Origin: CAYWEP01 sp964608945
GTDB lineage: Bacteria > Patescibacteriota > Microgenomatia > Levybacterales > UBA12049
Direction of reading: 5' to 3'
DNA length: 5,527 bases
Assembly: GCA_964608945.1 (NCBI GenBank)
Contig: CAZSQB010000062.1
Location: 1 to 5,527 of the forward strand
Below are positions 1 to 5,511 of the stretch, in pieces (the stretch's first letter is position 1; the number at the start of each line of letters is the position of its first letter). The position numbers and the translations under genes are program-made. The notes beneath the pieces were generated by a model. It saw only the letters and a program-made list of their open reading frames with translations, was not told the origin of the DNA and ran no database searches.

Positions 1-221
1 CTTGTCGTCTCTCTCCCCTCCTCTGAAAGTCGATAAATCTTCATATATCCTTCTTTAATTAAATACAGTCGGCCCAATGGATCACCGGTATTAAATAGGA
101 TTGTTCCCTTTTTGACAAATTGAATTGGTGGTGAGTTGGGGTTTGAGAAAAGCGATGTAAAATCTGCTGGATCCCAGACGCGTTCGAGTCGTTCTTGGAG
201 CTTTCTTTTTTGCCCGTCCAC
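1..221 (-). CDS. Crp/Fnr-family transcriptional regulator, N-terminal part (cut by window edge)
   Basis: An open frame runs off the left edge. From GTG at 221 it gives 73 codons plus two bases, all from the N-terminal effector domain; the DNA-binding helix-turn-helix would lie outside the window. Residues 36-73 show the beta-roll pattern of cyclic-nucleotide-binding domains: FVKKGTILFNTGDPLG, then LYLIKEGYMKIYRLSEEGRE, with glycines at the usual turns. YRLSEEGRE is typical of Crp/Fnr regulators. Ligand and targets cannot be read from this part. I chose GTG 221 because the domain begins about 35 residues later, as is usual, and because a -10-like TATAGT ends 6 nt before it. An in-frame ATG at 290 would add 23 residues (MFDIAHNRKIYYCNKKIICYS...) that look non-coding and lie across the promoter. 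The gene follows the KAS II gene after 143 nt. The family is fairly sure; the start is less so. Confidence 0.8.
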   Translation of the reverse strand, partial: MDGQKRKLQERLERVWDPADFTSLFSNPNSPPIQFVKKGTILFNTGDPLGRLYLIKEGYMKIYRLSEEGRETT

Positions 222-227
222 ACCATG

Positions 228-255
228 ACTATAGCATATGATTTTTTTATTGCAA
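228..255 (-). promoter_or_regulatory. Putative promoter of the Crp/Fnr regulator gene
   Basis: Reading the minus strand, TTGCAA (255-250) is followed after 16 nt by TATAGT (233-228), a 5-of-6 match to TATAAT. TATAGT ends 6 nt before the GTG at 221, so transcription would begin at or next to the start codon and the mRNA would be leaderless. Unlike the three other promoters here, this one has a -35-like hexamer at normal spacing and no Crp-like palindrome about 41 nt upstream. That would fit activator-independent expression. Confidence 0.5.
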
Positions 256-364
256 TAATAGATTTTTCGATTATGTGCTATATCGAACATCAACGAGAGT
301 GGGAAATGTGAATTCCTTACCAAAGTTTTCCTGAAATCGTACAGACAGTTTTTGAGTAGAGGGT

Positions 365-1750
365 TTAAGCAGTAGCCTGACTCAGTTCCCGATACCTGCT
401 AATATAAATCGCTGCATTATAACCGCCGAATCCATATGCTACTGCTAGCCCCTCATCCATGGGGTATTCTGGGTCAAATTCGTAATAGTTGTTTTGCACA
501 AGCCGTAAACCATAATCTAGTACCCTTTGATCTGGATGTTGTAGGTTACGAATCATTGGCAATTTTTGGTCTCGTATTGCTTGTATTGTCGCGATGACAT
601 TTATCGATCCCGCTGCTCCCATAAGGTGTCCGAGGTTCGATTTAATGGCTGTAACCGGAATACTATCTAATGCGCGCCCGTAAGCCCTAAAAAGCGCCTC
701 AGCTTCTTTCACGTCACCAACAGGAGTTGATGTGGCGTGGGCTAAAATTGCGCGCGGAATTCGAAGCGCCCGCGCAATCCGATCATACGATGCGAGCTGA
801 ATGGTTTCTGCAACACGCTCTGGATCCATTTCTGTAGGCTTTGGGAATCCATCCATAGTTTTCTTGGCCCCAAAAATTTCCGCATAAATTGGCGTTCCTC
901 TTTCAAGCGCATGGTCGAGCGACTCAAGCACTACTAATCCTCCTCCAGCTGCAACCACAAAGCCGTCTCGATCCCTGTCAAAAGGTCTACTCGCTCCTTC
1001 CGGGTCATCGTTTCTTGTTGACAGCGCTGTCAAGGCTGTAAATGTCTCGAGTGACGCATCAAGGCGTGACATTGGGACTGTTTCAATACCCCCCGCAACC
1101 GCAACTACTGCTTCTCCGAGTCTGATTCTCTGATACGCTTCAACGATGTTTGACGCGCCTGTTGCGCAGGCCTCCATTGTGTTGCCTCCTGGGCCCTTAA
1201 GTCCCAGAAGGCCAGCTGTTCTTCCGTTTCCTTGCTCTGGGAATAGCTGTAAGCTTAAGCTCGGTGAAACTCGTTTTCCCTCATCGATTGCGTGTTGGAC
1301 ATCAATCATTTTATCCGTAGCTGCATATCCACTTGATATCCAGGTTGCAGCTTGCCTAGGGTCTATTTTCTCATCGTCAACTCTCCCTTCTTCATTCAGC
1401 AAGCCTGCCATAAGAAGTGCTTCGCGCGCAAGAAGAGTTGCTGTTGCAGAAAACTCCGACAATCCAAGCGCTTTGTAATTTTTTCTGACCTCTTTTATAG
1501 GTTCATACGTCGGGGGCAGTAATGCAGCAATTTGCACGTCGGGGTTATTTGTTTCGACTCTTTTTACTGCCGATTCTCCTCTCAGTATTGCTTCCCACGT
1601 TTCTTCAGCTCCGCCAAAGGAAGTTACTGCAGAATATCCTGTTACAACAATTCTGTCTATTGGTTTTGGCTCAAACTCTACACCTCGCCCTTTCGCTTCA
1701 AGCAAAACACTTTGATCTAAGTATCGTGATCCCTCCAATGCTTGTGGCAT
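365..1750 (-). CDS. fabF: Beta-ketoacyl-ACP synthase I/II (FabF-like elongation condensing enzyme)
   Basis: This cytosolic enzyme condenses malonyl-ACP with a growing acyl-ACP, the elongation step of type II fatty-acid synthesis. The 461 residues are longer than the roughly 410 of FabF; about 30 residues precede the core start IDRIVVTGYSAVTSFG. The nucleophile is Cys195 in TMEACATGAS. The histidines are His338 in AHATSTPVGD (family HGTSTP) and His375 in KSNLGHLMGAAG, with Lys370. The His-His distance of 37 equals that of E. coli FabF (303 and 340). The C-terminal GFGG loop is present, but the residue matching the FabF gate Phe400 is Tyr439 (VAYGFGGYN). The enzyme should be active. It could instead be a KAS I (FabB) type, which these motifs do not exclude. 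It lies 70 nt after the KAS III gene and has its own candidate promoter and Crp-like box. No Shine-Dalgarno is seen; ATG 1750 is the only good start. Confidence 0.93.
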   Translation of the reverse strand: MPQALEGSRYLDQSVLLEAKGRGVEFEPKPIDRIVVTGYSAVTSFGGAEETWEAILRGESAVKRVETNNPDVQIAALLPPTYEPIKEVRKNYKALGLSEFSATATLLAREALLMAGLLNEEGRVDDEKIDPRQAATWISSGYAATDKMIDVQHAIDEGKRVSPSLSLQLFPEQGNGRTAGLLGLKGPGGNTMEACATGASNIVEAYQRIRLGEAVVAVAGGIETVPMSRLDASLETFTALTALSTRNDDPEGASRPFDRDRDGFVVAAGGGLVVLESLDHALERGTPIYAEIFGAKKTMDGFPKPTEMDPERVAETIQLASYDRIARALRIPRAILAHATSTPVGDVKEAEALFRAYGRALDSIPVTAIKSNLGHLMGAAGSINVIATIQAIRDQKLPMIRNLQHPDQRVLDYGLRLVQNNYYEFDPEYPMDEGLAVAYGFGGYNAAIYISRYRELSQATA

Positions 1751-1756
1751 ATAATA

Positions 1757-1762
1757 ACTTTA
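1757..1762 (-). promoter_or_regulatory. -10-like hexamer 6 nt before the KAS II start codon
   Basis: TAAAGT on the minus strand (4 of 6 to TATAAT) ends 6 nt before ATG 1750, the same offset as at the three other transcription starts in the window. It would place the transcript start on the ATG and put the Crp-like box at -41.5. It is weak on its own and is called because of the repeated geometry. A better-matching alternative promoter lies 10 nt upstream. Confidence 0.35.
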
Positions 1763-1766
1763 ACCT

Positions 1767-1795
1767 ACTATAACAACAATTTCTGTAACTCGCAA
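1767..1795 (-). promoter_or_regulatory. Alternative sigma70-type promoter of the KAS II gene
   Basis: TTGCGA (1795-1790), 17 nt, then TATAGT (1772-1767) on the minus strand: 4 of 6 and 5 of 6 matches at ideal spacing. Transcription would start near 1760 and leave a leader of about 10 nt. The Crp-like box 1784-1799 covers its -35 hexamer, so a regulator bound there could block this promoter while activating the start at 1750. Which start is used cannot be decided from sequence. Confidence 0.45.
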
Positions 1796-1799
1796 TACG
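1784..1799. promoter_or_regulatory. Crp/Fnr-like operator upstream of the KAS II gene (box B)
   Basis: On the minus strand CGTAT-N6-TTACA is followed by GAAATTGT. The core also fits GTA-N8-TAC. One half-site is the same as in box A (5512-5527) and the flank differs from it only by one extra A. The centre at 1791.5 is 41.5 nt upstream of the first base of ATG 1750, the same distance as box A from its gene. It overlaps the -35 of the alternative promoter. Confidence 0.5.
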
Positions 1800-1820
1800 G
1801 GAAATGGGCAAGAATTTTAC

Positions 1821-2981
1821 CTACGCTCCTCGTTGCCGATATTCGGCAGTAAAACCTGTCCATGATCCCCCGGCGCCGTAGCTGGCAACGCCAAATACTG
1901 TCCCATGTGTGGCTCGATCGAAAAGTAAGATTTGCGCAGTAAGTGTTGTTGCAGCGCTGCTATTTCCGCTCTTAACGACCCATGGAATCTCAACATCTTT
2001 TATACCTGCTCTCAGTAAGCCATTGGAAAGCAAATCATTCACTCCTCGGCTCGGATGGTGCGCCGCGAAGTATGCTATTTTTGCTTCGGGAAGTCTTTCC
2101 TCATGGTCCTTAATGAGATCTCCAACAAACCGTATGCCGTTCCTGACAAAGAATAGTGCCGTTTCCCTTCCTCTCATGCGAAGCAGCATTCCATTTTCCG
2201 GGGTTGGCATTCGCACAATACTCGTTCCTTCTCTTTCTTGCCATATATTAGGATCTTCAGGATCAACCATATGCTCATATGTCATTTTTGCCGCAAGAGC
2301 TCCTGCTTCATCGACTATGACGCTGTGTCTATGGCTATAGAGTACGATGTTTTCCCCAATCACAACGCCCATTCCTGCAGCGGTATTTGAGAAGACTTGC
2401 ATAGAGAGGTAGTCTGAAAGCCTTGGGTCAAAGTCTGGAGTTAGTGCGGTTGGCCCTTCCATGCCCAAAAAAATTCCCTTTTTCCCTTTGAGCCTAGGAT
2501 TTTTGAGCGCCAAATATTCTCCGTGAGCGCCTGAGTTGCAGGCTGCATAGACGTTATGAGTTTCAACATCTGGCCGTAACTTTACTCTTCCCGCAATCTC
2601 TTTTGCGTAGTCAGGTATATTCGGATCATCGACGACTGGTACGCCACTTCCCAGATGAAATACATCAACTTCGTCCGGTTGCCACCCATTTTCATCTAAG
2701 ATTGCCTGGGTTGCCATTACAGCAACCTCTATCTCATCTGCCCGCGCCTCAGGCCTTGTGATGCCATCTCTTTGACGGTATATATAATCAAACCCAGTAT
2801 CTTTAGCAAGGGCGCTGTCAGGGATTTGGTATGCTGCAGTTATTCTTTGTCGTAACTCGTAATCTAGCCATTTGTCTCCCCAGTGAATGACAACCCCGCC
2901 TATCCCGGTTGGACTCTTGCGAGTTTCTTTAACATACGGAGTCCCACTCGTTAACGATGGCGGCGCTTCTACAACAGACAT
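1821..2981 (-). CDS. fabH: Beta-ketoacyl-ACP synthase III (FabH-like, thiolase fold)
   Basis: KAS III enzymes start fatty-acid synthesis by condensing an acyl-CoA with malonyl-ACP. Counting from ATG 2981 (386 residues), the catalytic triad is Cys148 in VYAACNSGAHG, His308 in FAAHHPSRGVN (family HQAN) and Asn340 in KSGNSSAAT (family GNTSAAS). LLRMRGRETALFFVRNG and the C-terminal VASYGAGGSWTGF also fit the family (FabH ends FGaGltW). The protein is longer than the usual 310-330: there is an N-terminal extension of about 25 residues, and Cys to His is 160 apart against 132 in E. coli FabH. An in-frame TTG at 2996 would add five residues, but it lies upstream of the -10-like TATGAT, so I prefer ATG 2981. 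A non-initiating role such as a specialised acyltransferase remains possible, because the primer specificity cannot be read. The gene lies 68 nt downstream of the SDR-dehydratase stop codon and has its own box and -10. Confidence 0.88.
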   Translation of the reverse strand: MSVVEAPPSLTSGTPYVKETRKSPTGIGGVVIHWGDKWLDYELRQRITAAYQIPDSALAKDTGFDYIYRQRDGITRPEARADEIEVAVMATQAILDENGWQPDEVDVFHLGSGVPVVDDPNIPDYAKEIAGRVKLRPDVETHNVYAACNSGAHGEYLALKNPRLKGKKGIFLGMEGPTALTPDFDPRLSDYLSMQVFSNTAAGMGVVIGENIVLYSHRHSVIVDEAGALAAKMTYEHMVDPEDPNIWQEREGTSIVRMPTPENGMLLRMRGRETALFFVRNGIRFVGDLIKDHEERLPEAKIAYFAAHHPSRGVNDLLSNGLLRAGIKDVEIPWVVKSGNSSAATTLTAQILLFDRATHGTVFGVASYGAGGSWTGFTAEYRQRGA

Positions 2982-2987
2982 AGCTCT

Positions 2988-2993
2988 ATCATA
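2988..2993 (-). promoter_or_regulatory. -10-like hexamer 6 nt before the KAS III start codon
   Basis: TATGAT on the minus strand (5 of 6 to TATAAT) ends 6 nt before ATG 2981, which predicts a leaderless transcript. No acceptable -35 hexamer lies 16-18 nt upstream. That is expected if the promoter depends on an activator bound at box C (3016-3031). The hexamer also argues against the TTG start at 2996, which would not be transcribed from this promoter. Confidence 0.45.
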
Positions 2994-3015
2994 CAAATAA
3001 ATGCAGAGAGAATTC

Positions 3016-3031
3016 TGTGGGAGGTACTACA
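3016..3031. promoter_or_regulatory. Crp/Fnr-like operator upstream of the KAS III gene (box C)
   Basis: On the minus strand TGTAG-N6-CCACA is followed by GAATTCT. The two half-sites pair at 4 of 5 positions, and the flank matches the GAATTGT of box A at 6 of 7. The centre at 3023.5 is 42.5 nt upstream of ATG 2981. It is the most degenerate of the three boxes. Confidence 0.4.
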
Positions 3032-3058
3032 AAAAAGCAGTAAGAAGTTTTATGCTGC
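3031..3058 (-). terminator. Weak hairpin plus T-run after the SDR-dehydratase gene
   Basis: On the minus strand GCAG (3058-3055) can pair with CTGC (3040-3037), and inside it TAA (3052-3050, the stop codon) can pair with TTA, leaving a 2-nt bulge and a 6-nt loop. Six T residues (3036-3031) follow directly. The stem is short and bulged, so it may terminate only part of the transcripts. It would separate the dehydrogenase pair from the KAS III promoter. Confidence 0.3.
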
Positions 3059-4429
3059 AGGTGTGTTTAATTCAGCGAATTTTTGTGCAAGAACCATGCG
3101 GGCCGTTCTCTCATTTGGAAGGATTGCAATATCAACTCCATTTGCATTTGAAACAGGAACACCGTTTACTTGCATTTCGGTGTCAATAATTACCCCTTCT
3201 CGCGATCGTCTAATGATCCTAGTATAAATTTCTGCCTCTAGGCCAGGTTTTAGAGGGCGCTCAAACCGTATTCCTCCTCGAATTCCTTGAAATACTCCTA
3301 GCGCTCCCGAGTTTCCCTCCATTGAGAGAAGGGTTAATCCTCCTGCTTGCGCCATTGCTTCAATCTGATCCACCCCTCGAAAAAGTGACAGATCAGCGTA
3401 TGGACCAGTAAAATGACCCTCTGTATCGCTTTCTCTCACAGTATACCTTGCACTTCCCGTTCCATTTCCTGTCCGCTCAAATGTATTAACTAATAATTTA
3501 CTGTCGTCGTACATATTAAAGATTTTAGCAATATCGGGTCTTTGTAGTTCACCCGTTGGGAAATTGAGAGGCTCTGCGTTAGTTCCTCCAATGTATACAG
3601 TTTCTCCAGGTGCAAAGTCTCTCGCTAGTAATGCTTGCACTGCATTTCCCATATCTGCTGCTTCTGGGAATTTGCCGCCTGCTGCTAGTTGTTCAAGTCT
3701 TGCCATTTCCTCTTTCGCACCTCGTGTAAAAAGCGAATGCGCAGCGGTCCCCGTGATAACATGTCCAACAACAAAACCTAGTTTTATTCCTCTTTCGGCC
3801 AGCTCATCCTGTCTTTCTCTGAGTTCTCTTTCTGCTCTGTTCTTAGTGCTTGCCACAGGACCATACGCAGGAAGTTGGTTTAATTCGCCATATTTATGAG
3901 CCCAGAGACTTGTCATAAAAATAATTGCACCACCTTCGTTCATATATGGTAGAAACATATCCACTAAAGCGCGTTGTGCGTCCACATTTATCATCTCCGC
4001 CCAGTTTTCTGGTTTTCCTTTTTCTAATCCTCCTGCAGCGTTAAGGACAAGGTAGTCAATTTTTCTTGGGTATCGCGGGTTACCAACTGCTCTATATAGC
4101 ATCGCTAATCTGTCTTGTTCGTCTGTTACATCAGCTGTCACTGATTCAAAGGGAACTCCAAATTGTCTTACTCTTTTTCCTGTCTCAGTCTGCTTTCCCT
4201 CTTTTCCTGGATCAACATGCGTTCCAATAACGCCGGAGCCTGCTTTGCCCAATGCAACAGCAATTTCAGCTCCTATTCCTCTTGCTGTCCCAGTTACTAG
4301 TCCAATTTTTCCTTGTAGTGGTTGTCTTTCGCGAATTTCTGTAATGATGGGTGAAGAGCCAGCCTCCCCGCCATCTGGTAAGAGTAGTGGTTGTCTAATA
4401 AAAACGCCTCGTTCTCCTGCAATTGCCAT
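3050..4429 (-). CDS. Fusion of an enoyl-reductase-like SDR and a FabZ-like 3-hydroxyacyl-ACP dehydratase
   Basis: The protein has 459 residues and two enzyme domains. Residues about 38-285 are a Rossmann SDR: nucleotide motif TGTARGIG (46-53), Asp100, NAAGG (130-134), Ser174. The active-site Tyr189 and Lys196 are spaced Y-x6-K, not the Y-x3-K of FabG. Y-x6-K with a TGxxxGxG motif is the signature of Bacillus FabL enoyl-ACP reductase. Residues about 300-445 are a hot-dog domain like FabZ: GHFTG with His339, then QIEAMAQAGG with Glu357, the two catalytic residues. They are 18 apart instead of the usual 14. I infer one polypeptide that dehydrates 3-hydroxyacyl-ACP and then reduces the enoyl product. 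The SDR could instead be an atypical ketoreductase. The ATG follows the upstream stop by 2 nt (TAATTATG), so translation is probably coupled. About 37 N-terminal residues have no assigned role. Confidence 0.85.
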   Translation of the reverse strand: MAIAGERGVFIRQPLLLPDGGEAGSSPIITEIRERQPLQGKIGLVTGTARGIGAEIAVALGKAGSGVIGTHVDPGKEGKQTETGKRVRQFGVPFESVTADVTDEQDRLAMLYRAVGNPRYPRKIDYLVLNAAGGLEKGKPENWAEMINVDAQRALVDMFLPYMNEGGAIIFMTSLWAHKYGELNQLPAYGPVASTKNRAERELRERQDELAERGIKLGFVVGHVITGTAAHSLFTRGAKEEMARLEQLAAGGKFPEAADMGNAVQALLARDFAPGETVYIGGTNAEPLNFPTGELQRPDIAKIFNMYDDSKLLVNTFERTGNGTGSARYTVRESDTEGHFTGPYADLSLFRGVDQIEAMAQAGGLTLLSMEGNSGALGVFQGIRGGIRFERPLKPGLEAEIYTRIIRRSREGVIIDTEMQVNGVPVSNANGVDIAILPNERTARMVLAQKFAELNTPAA

Positions 4430-4431
4430 AA

Positions 4432-5478
4432 TTATGCTGCGAGCCAGGAAGGTATTTCTCCCCGACCCAACATTGGGATCACTTGTCCGTTTATCTCACC
4501 CGCATATTGCCCCATGAGCTTCGCAAGCATCGATCCTGGCTCCCCTGGGTGTAACTCTCTCTCAGCTCCAGATGTACGTACTATTCCATCCCGTATCTCC
4601 TGACGGTATTTCTCGATTGGCGGAGTAGTTACTAGGCCAGGTGCAAGAGCATTTACGAAAACCTCAGGTCGTGTTCTTCCTTTGGATTCTGCACGTTCTC
4701 TCCAAAAATCCAGCTCTTTACCTAGCGCAATTACTCCTGCGTGAATTGCGGCCTTGGCCATAGAGTATTCAATCTGGAAACCGTTTCCTGCTCCAGAAAT
4801 ACTTCCTACGACAGCAATCCTTCCTGCTGGGGGATTTTGTTTCGTCATATGATCTGCAGCAGCCATAATTGCAAACATTGGACCTAATGCATCCTGTTCA
4901 TATATCTCTACTGTCCTATCCCTTGTTACCTTCTGAAACGCACCAGTATTTTGTATGTCTCCAGAGGTAATGATAAGTCCATCAAGTCTTCCATAGGCCG
5001 TTTCAGCCGCAACTTCTTGTATAACTCGTTGGCTGTCATACGTTACCTTACCAGTGTCAGGGTGCGTGATCAGCCCTGCAACGTCGCTTCCTATCCAGCT
5101 TGCATTCTTCCCAAGTGTTTTTACAAAATCCTGCATATCCTGATTTTTTGGATTTCCATCCTTATCTGCGCGAGAACTGACAACAACTGTTGCGCCTTGT
5201 AGTGCAACTTCTTTAGCGGCGGCTCCTCCCATGCCACGAGGTCCAACTCCGAGAATCAATATGACTCTCCCTGCTAATACTTGTCTTTCTCGCGCTTCTT
5301 GTATGGTGGCCGCGTCGAAGTTTGTGAAATCAGTATTGAAGACTCGGAGCATGTCTGAGGTTTGAGGGCTTGGATCTCCTCCGCCTGCGGAAGTTCCAGT
5401 GTCGGGACCAAGAAGGATTCCATTTGACGGCAAACCACCAAATCTTAGTCCGCCTAATGTTTCTCCTCGTGCTGCCAT
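4432..5478 (-). CDS. Short-chain dehydrogenase, probable 3-ketoacyl-ACP reductase (FabG-like)
   Basis: A 348-residue classical-type SDR, about 100 longer than FabG. The Rossmann motif at 77-84 is GVGPRGMG, a variant of TGxxxGIG. The usual NNAG is replaced by TSGD (171-174). The catalytic set is Ser226 (VVGSISGAG) with Tyr238 and Lys242 in YSMAK, the standard Y-x3-K. VNALAPGLVTT (275-285) and INGQVIPM (329-336) match FabG C-terminal features. Residues 1-60 are an extension rich in Gly, Pro and Ser (GGLRFGGLPSNG, then TSAGGGDPSP), probably disordered. With NADPH it would reduce 3-ketoacyl-ACP, the step otherwise uncovered here, since the neighbour carries enoyl-reductase-type spacing. Other SDR substrates cannot be excluded. 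It is first in a two-gene unit and shares RERQ-x-L-x-G before the Rossmann fold with the downstream SDR. No Shine-Dalgarno precedes ATG 5478. Confidence 0.85.
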   Translation of the reverse strand: MAARGETLGGLRFGGLPSNGILLGPDTGTSAGGGDPSPQTSDMLRVFNTDFTNFDAATIQEARERQVLAGRVILILGVGPRGMGGAAAKEVALQGATVVVSSRADKDGNPKNQDMQDFVKTLGKNASWIGSDVAGLITHPDTGKVTYDSQRVIQEVAAETAYGRLDGLIITSGDIQNTGAFQKVTRDRTVEIYEQDALGPMFAIMAAADHMTKQNPPAGRIAVVGSISGAGNGFQIEYSMAKAAIHAGVIALGKELDFWRERAESKGRTRPEVFVNALAPGLVTTPPIEKYRQEIRDGIVRTSGAERELHPGEPGSMLAKLMGQYAGEINGQVIPMLGRGEIPSWLAA

Positions 5479-5484
5479 GATGTA

Positions 5485-5490
5485 AATTTA
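5485..5490 (-). promoter_or_regulatory. -10-like hexamer 6 nt before the FabG-like start codon
   Basis: TAAATT on the minus strand (4 of 6 to TATAAT) ends 6 nt before ATG 5478, at the same offset as the other starts. Transcription from it would be leaderless and would place box A at -41.5. No clear -35 hexamer is present at the matching distance. The call rests mainly on the shared geometry. Confidence 0.4.
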
Positions 5491-5511
5491 GACTATCCAG
5501 ACGGACAATTC

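Noticed and set aside
242..248. Run of T on the plus strand as a rho-independent terminator
   Set aside because: No stem lies upstream of it and no plus-strand gene ends here. On the minus strand it is an A-run inside the regulator promoter spacer.
222..364. A terminator or small RNA between the KAS II and regulator genes
   Set aside because: I found no convincing hairpin followed by a T-run on the minus strand, and no RNA-like structure. Only the promoter is supported.
1146..1478. Plus-strand open frames opposite the KAS and SDR genes (also 1909-2340, 3564-3899, 4245-4517 and others)
   Set aside because: They are antisense to genes with intact catalytic motifs, show no family motif of their own, and have compositions typical of reverse-frame shadows.
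2982..2996. TTG at 2996 as the KAS III start, five codons upstream of ATG
   Set aside because: It is a weaker start codon, sits upstream of the -10-like TATGAT, and adds no family residues. ATG 2981 also gives the box distance shared with the other genes.
365..5478. Polyketide or other secondary-metabolite cluster
   Set aside because: There is no acyltransferase, ACP, thioesterase, cyclase or chain-length factor. The KAS pair plus reductases and dehydratase fits primary fatty-acid synthesis better.
365..5478. Recoding of TGA, as in some candidate-phylum bacteria
   Set aside because: The four complete genes read through to TAA or TAG with the standard code, without needing internal TGA codons.
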